Shown one piece after another: positions 6,138 through 8,682 of a stretch of DNA of 8,682 nucleotides. How positions within the stretch are numbered: the stretch's first letter is position 1; the number at the start of each line of letters is the position of its first letter. This DNA comes from an uncultured Eubacteriales bacterium. GTDB taxonomy: Bacteria > Bacillota > Clostridia > Oscillospirales > CAG-272. The notes under the pieces are model-generated. The model did not search any database, had not been told where the DNA came from, and saw only the letters and a program-made list of their open reading frames with translations. The DNA lies in assembly GCA_934500855.1 (NCBI GenBank), contig CAKSUH010000046.1, positions 1 through 8,682 of the forward strand. Reading direction: 5' to 3'. The position numbers were made by a program, and so were the translations under genes.

Positions 6138-7540
6138 CGAAAGACGGACTGTTGGTCATCAACCCGCGCGATAATGTGGGCGTAACGCTGACCGCGCGCG
6201 GAGAGATTCCCGCAGGGCATAAGATTGCGCTGCGCGACATCGACGAGGGCGAAGCGGTCATCAAATACGGCGCGGTCATCGGCAGGGCAACAAAGCTGAT
6301 TCACGCGGGCGAGTGGGTGCATACGCACAATCTGCGCACCCATCTGGACGAGGCGCAGACCTATCCCTACGAGCCGAAGCCGACAGAACAGGCACCCGCA
6401 CAGCATGGAACATTTCAGGGCTTTCTCCGTCCGGACGGTCGGGTCGGAATCCGCAACGAGATTTACATCATTCCGACGGTTGGATGCGTGAACGGAATCT
6501 GCAAACGCTTGGAGCGTGTGTCGCAGAAGCTGATCAGGGGGTCATTGGACGGCATCTATGCCCTGACCCATCCGTGGGGATGTTCCCAACTGGGACAGGA
6601 TGCGGCAAACCTGCGGGAACTGCTCTGCTCGATTGCGCGCAACCCCAATGCCGCGTTTGTCCTGTTTGTGGGGCTTGGCTGTGAGAACAACCGTCTGTGC
6701 GACATCCGCGAGGAACTTTCCGACCGCGACAATGTTGCCTACCTGACCTGTCAGGAGGTGGAGGACGAACTGACCGAAGGCTATCGGACGCTCTGCGATT
6801 TTGCCGACCGCGCGGCGGAAATGTCGCGGGAAACGGTGGGGTTGGAGCAACTCTGCATTGGTCTGAAATGCGGGGGAAGCGACGGCTTTTCGGGACTGAC
6901 CGCCAATCCGCTTGTCGGGCAGATGTCCGACCGTCTGGTCGCCTGCGGCGGGCGCGCGGTTCTGACCGAAGTGCCCGAGATGTTCGGCGCGGAACAGCGG
7001 CTGATGAACCGTTGCCGCGACCGCGAAACCTATGCGCGCTACTGCAGGCTGATTACCGATTTCCGCGATTATTACACGGCGCAGGGCTTTCCCGTTTACG
7101 AAAATCCCAGTCCCGGAAACCGCGCGGGCGGGATTACAACACTGGAGGAAAAGTCTCTCGGTTGCATCGAAAAGGCAGGGCATACCGCAATCTGCGATGT
7201 TCTGCCCTATGCGGGGCGCGTGAAGGAATCGGGAGTCAGCGTATTGAACGCGCCGGGAAACGACCTCATCGCCGCAACCGCGCTTGCCGCCGCAGGATGT
7301 CAGCTGGTGTTGTTCACAACAGGCAGGGGTACGCCGTTTTCTACCTTTGTACCGACTCTGAAAATCGCAACCAACAGCGCACTTGCCCAAAAGAAGTCCG
7401 GTTGGATTGACTTCAACGCCGAGCCGATGGATGCGGACGCGCTCTGGTCGCTGATCCTCTGCACCGCAAACGGCGATTATCGAGCGAAAAGCGAAGATTT
7501 ACGGGAAATCGCGTTTTTCAAAACAGGCGTCACGCTGTAA
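6134..7540 (+). CDS. uxaA: Altronate dehydratase
   Basis: The protein has 468 residues (E. coli UxaA has 495). It dehydrates D-altronate to 2-keto-3-deoxy-D-gluconate, an iron-dependent cytoplasmic reaction. The N-terminal 70 or so residues form the SAF-like domain, ending in GEWVHTHN (59-66). The large catalytic domain starts at GFLRPDGRVGIRN (96-108). It then has HPWGCSQLGQD (146-156), GLKCGGSDGFSG (243-254), PSPGNRAGGITTLEEKSLG (325-343), APGND (373-377), and TTGRGTPF...FVPTLKIATN (395-414), all hallmarks of the UxaA/GarD family. Conserved cysteines (for example Cys150, Cys246, Cys344) are present. UxaA is favoured over galactarate dehydratase GarD because uxaB overlaps upstream and uxaC follows. 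GGGGAG at 6120-6125, inside the end of uxaB, is its ribosome binding site, eight bases from the ATG. Confidence 0.93.
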   Translation: MTKDGLLVINPRDNVGVTLTARGEIPAGHKIALRDIDEGEAVIKYGAVIGRATKLIHAGEWVHTHNLRTHLDEAQTYPYEPKPTEQAPAQHGTFQGFLRPDGRVGIRNEIYIIPTVGCVNGICKRLERVSQKLIRGSLDGIYALTHPWGCSQLGQDAANLRELLCSIARNPNAAFVLFVGLGCENNRLCDIREELSDRDNVAYLTCQEVEDELTEGYRTLCDFADRAAEMSRETVGLEQLCIGLKCGGSDGFSGLTANPLVGQMSDRLVACGGRAVLTEVPEMFGAEQRLMNRCRDRETYARYCRLITDFRDYYTAQGFPVYENPSPGNRAGGITTLEEKSLGCIEKAGHTAICDVLPYAGRVKESGVSVLNAPGNDLIAATALAAAGCQLVLFTTGRGTPFSTFVPTLKIATNSALAQKKSGWIDFNAEPMDADALWSLILCTANGDYRAKSEDLREIAFFKTGVTL

Positions 7541-7570
7541 ACTATCAGAACAACCCAAAGACAGAAAAAA

Positions 7571-7586
7571 AACTTTGATGAAAGTT
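7571..7586 (+). promoter_or_regulatory. Hairpin 1 in the uxaA-uxaC gap
   Basis: AACTTT (7571-7576) and AAAGTT (7581-7586) are perfectly complementary around a GATG loop. The stem is AT-rich and weak on its own. It is notable because two further hairpins follow directly. Confidence 0.4.
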
Positions 7587-7595
7587 CTTGAAAGT

Positions 7596-7625
7596 CTTGA
7601 AACCTTCTTGGGGGAAGTTTTCAAG
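7596..7625 (+). promoter_or_regulatory. Hairpin 2 in the uxaA-uxaC gap
   Basis: CTTGAAACCTTC (7596-7607) pairs with GAAGTTTTCAAG (7614-7625) at 11 of 12 positions, with one C-T mismatch at 7603/7618 and a TTGGGG loop. CTTGAAA also occurs at 7587-7593, so the right arm could pair with either copy. Confidence 0.6.
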
Positions 7626-7631
7626 TAGGGT

Positions 7632-7648
7632 TTGGGGCAAAGCCCCAA
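7632..7648 (+). terminator. Hairpin 3 in the uxaA-uxaC gap, terminator-like but without a T-run
   Basis: TTGGGGC (7632-7638) and GCCCCAA (7642-7648) are perfectly complementary around an AAA loop, a stable compact stem. It is followed by GGCCTTAAAAAA, not by a T-run, so termination on this strand is doubtful. On the opposite strand the stem would be followed by CCCTACTTG, also no T-run. Partial termination, mRNA 3'-end protection or attenuation before uxaC are alternatives. Confidence 0.45.
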
Positions 7649-7669
7649 GGCCTTAAAAAAGGAGAAACC

Positions 7670-8682
7670 ATGAGTTACCTGAAACGAAATTTTTTGCTGT
7701 CCAACAAGACGGCGGAGCGACTGTACTTCGACTATGCCGAGGGGATGCCGGTTTTTGACTACCATTGCCACCTGCCCGAGAAGGAAATCCTTGAAAACAA
7801 GCCGTTTGACGACATCGCAAAAATCTGGCTTGGCGGCGACCATTATAAATGGCGGCTGATGCGGAATTACGGCGTGGACGAGGACTGCATCACGGGCAAC
7901 CGTCCGTGGGCGGAGAAGTTCGGGGCGTATTGCCGCGTGCTCGGCACTGCCTACGGCAACCCGCTTATGCATTGGTCGCAGACCGAACTGGAAACCTATT
8001 TCGGCTGTACGCTCGAGATTAACGAAAAGAACGCCGAGAAAATCCGCACGCAGTGCAATGCGTATCTGAAGGAGCATCAGGTCACGCCGCAGATGCTGAT
8101 CGAGCAGTCGGGCGTAAAACGGGTGTTTACCACCAACGAAATTTTCGACGACCTTTCAACCTTTGAAGCCATCGCAAAGAAGGGCTACGCCTTCAGGGGC
8201 ACGCCCGCATTCCGCGCGGATAAGATCATGAACGCCGAAGCCGAAGCGTACCCGTCCTACATCGACCGTCTGGCAGGGCTGTGCGGGAAGATCGCCAATC
8301 TGGATGACCTCGAACGCGCCGCGGAACAGCGCCTGCAGGCGTTCATCGCGGTCGGCACTTGCGCAAGCGATACCGCACTCGAAAGCGTTTATCCCATCGC
8401 AGACCGTGCCGAAGCGGATCGCATCTTCCGTGCCGCGAGAGAAGGAAAGGGCATCAGCGCGGACGAGGCGTGCCGCTTTAAGGGGTACTTCACCTACTTC
8501 CTGCTCGGTCTGTACGCGAAATACGACATCCGGAGCGAGTTGCACATCGGCGCAATGCGGAACAACAACACGCGAATGTTGGAAAAACTCGGCTTGGATA
8601 CCGGTTACGACAGCATTGCACAGGACATCGGCATCAAGGAGCTGTCGCGCCTGCTGGATCGGTTGGAGCGGGAAGGCAGACT
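7670..8682 (+). CDS. uxaC: Uronate (glucuronate/galacturonate) isomerase, N-terminal part (3' end outside window)
   Basis: The gene starts at ATG 7670 behind GGAG (7661-7664) and is open to the right edge, giving 337 codons of a protein usually about 470 long. UxaC interconverts D-galacturonate and D-tagaturonate, or D-glucuronate and D-fructuronate, in the cytoplasm. It belongs to the amidohydrolase superfamily. Visible motifs: FDYHCHLPEKE (29-39) with metal-binding His32 and His34, GDHYKWRLMRNYGV near residue 60, GNPLMHW near 105, and ELHIGAMRNNN (290-300), closely matching E. coli QYHIGALRNNN. The C-terminal metal-binding Asp (TDSR region) lies beyond the edge. One oddity: where characterised members read TTDDP this protein has TTNEIFDDL (154-162), and the usual P-S/T-W-R-P-D-K segment is PAFRADK (179-185). 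It completes the galacturonate-to-KDG route with uxaB and uxaA. Confidence 0.93.
   Translation, partial: MSYLKRNFLLSNKTAERLYFDYAEGMPVFDYHCHLPEKEILENKPFDDIAKIWLGGDHYKWRLMRNYGVDEDCITGNRPWAEKFGAYCRVLGTAYGNPLMHWSQTELETYFGCTLEINEKNAEKIRTQCNAYLKEHQVTPQMLIEQSGVKRVFTTNEIFDDLSTFEAIAKKGYAFRGTPAFRADKIMNAEAEAYPSYIDRLAGLCGKIANLDDLERAAEQRLQAFIAVGTCASDTALESVYPIADRAEADRIFRAAREGKGISADEACRFKGYFTYFLLGLYAKYDIRSELHIGAMRNNNTRMLEKLGLDTGYDSIAQDIGIKELSRLLDRLEREGR

Larger units (their letters stand above)
7568..7660 (+). repeat. Hairpin-rich intergenic element, possible dispersed repeat
   Basis: The uxaA-uxaC gap (7541-7669) breaks an otherwise tight uxaBAC array and carries three consecutive inverted repeats, listed separately. 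It also has A-runs near both ends (about 7565-7572 and 7655-7660). The style, an AAAGTT-type arm followed by a GGGGC-AAA-GCCCC hairpin, resembles repetitive intergenic elements I recall from clostridial genomes. Only one copy lies in this window, so repetition cannot be shown here. Confidence 0.4.

Noticed and set aside
6542..7390. 282-codon minus-strand open frame opposite uxaA
   Set aside because: It lies entirely inside uxaA, whose motifs are continuous across the interval.
7632..7660. Confident intrinsic terminator after uxaA
   Set aside because: The stem is good but no T-run follows on either strand, so it is listed only as terminator-like.

Overview
The window looks like a plant-polysaccharide (pectin/uronate) utilisation locus from an anaerobic Firmicute, most likely an uncultured gut-type Clostridia member. 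This is inferred from the clostridial-style lipoprotein solute-binding protein (Cys-rich signal peptide, low-complexity acidic linker, D-x-N-x-N-D loop), strong AAAGGAG-type ribosome binding sites, moderately GC-rich coding sequence, and densely packed genes. All six genes lie on the + strand. There are no RNA genes, CRISPR arrays, insertion sequences or phage genes that I can see.

Layout. (1) 1-899: the C-terminal two thirds of a family GH4 NAD/metal-dependent glycosidase, cut by the left edge. (2) 1021-2487: a lipoprotein ABC-transporter substrate-binding protein. (3) 2500-4737: a 745-residue protein with a predicted right-handed beta-helix N-terminal half fused to a PHP metallohydrolase of the CehA/McbA type. 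This is the least explained gene here. (4) 4809-6137: uxaB, tagaturonate (altronate) oxidoreductase. (5) 6134-7540: uxaA, altronate dehydratase, overlapping uxaB by ATGA. (6) 7670-8682: uxaC, uronate isomerase, cut by the right edge. A strong hairpin sits between genes 3 and 4, and a 90-base hairpin-rich element, possibly a dispersed intergenic repeat, sits between uxaA and uxaC.

How the genes work together. UxaC converts D-galacturonate to D-tagaturonate, UxaB reduces this to D-altronate, and UxaA dehydrates it to 2-keto-3-deoxy-gluconate (KDG). The window therefore holds the full isomerase route from galacturonate to KDG. KDG kinase and aldolase are not in view. Upstream, the binding protein would capture a saccharide and the GH4 enzyme would release monosaccharide inside the cell. 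An alpha-galacturonidase role is attractive from context but not proven. No permease genes are visible; they may lie left of the window. The beta-helix/PHP protein lacks a signal peptide, so it is probably cytoplasmic, and its position suggests it acts on an imported oligosaccharide or a substituent of one. That last step is inference.

Gaps over 100 bases are 900-1020 (leader of the lipoprotein gene, one small hairpin) and 7541-7669 (three consecutive hairpins). There is no gene-free stretch over 300 bases.
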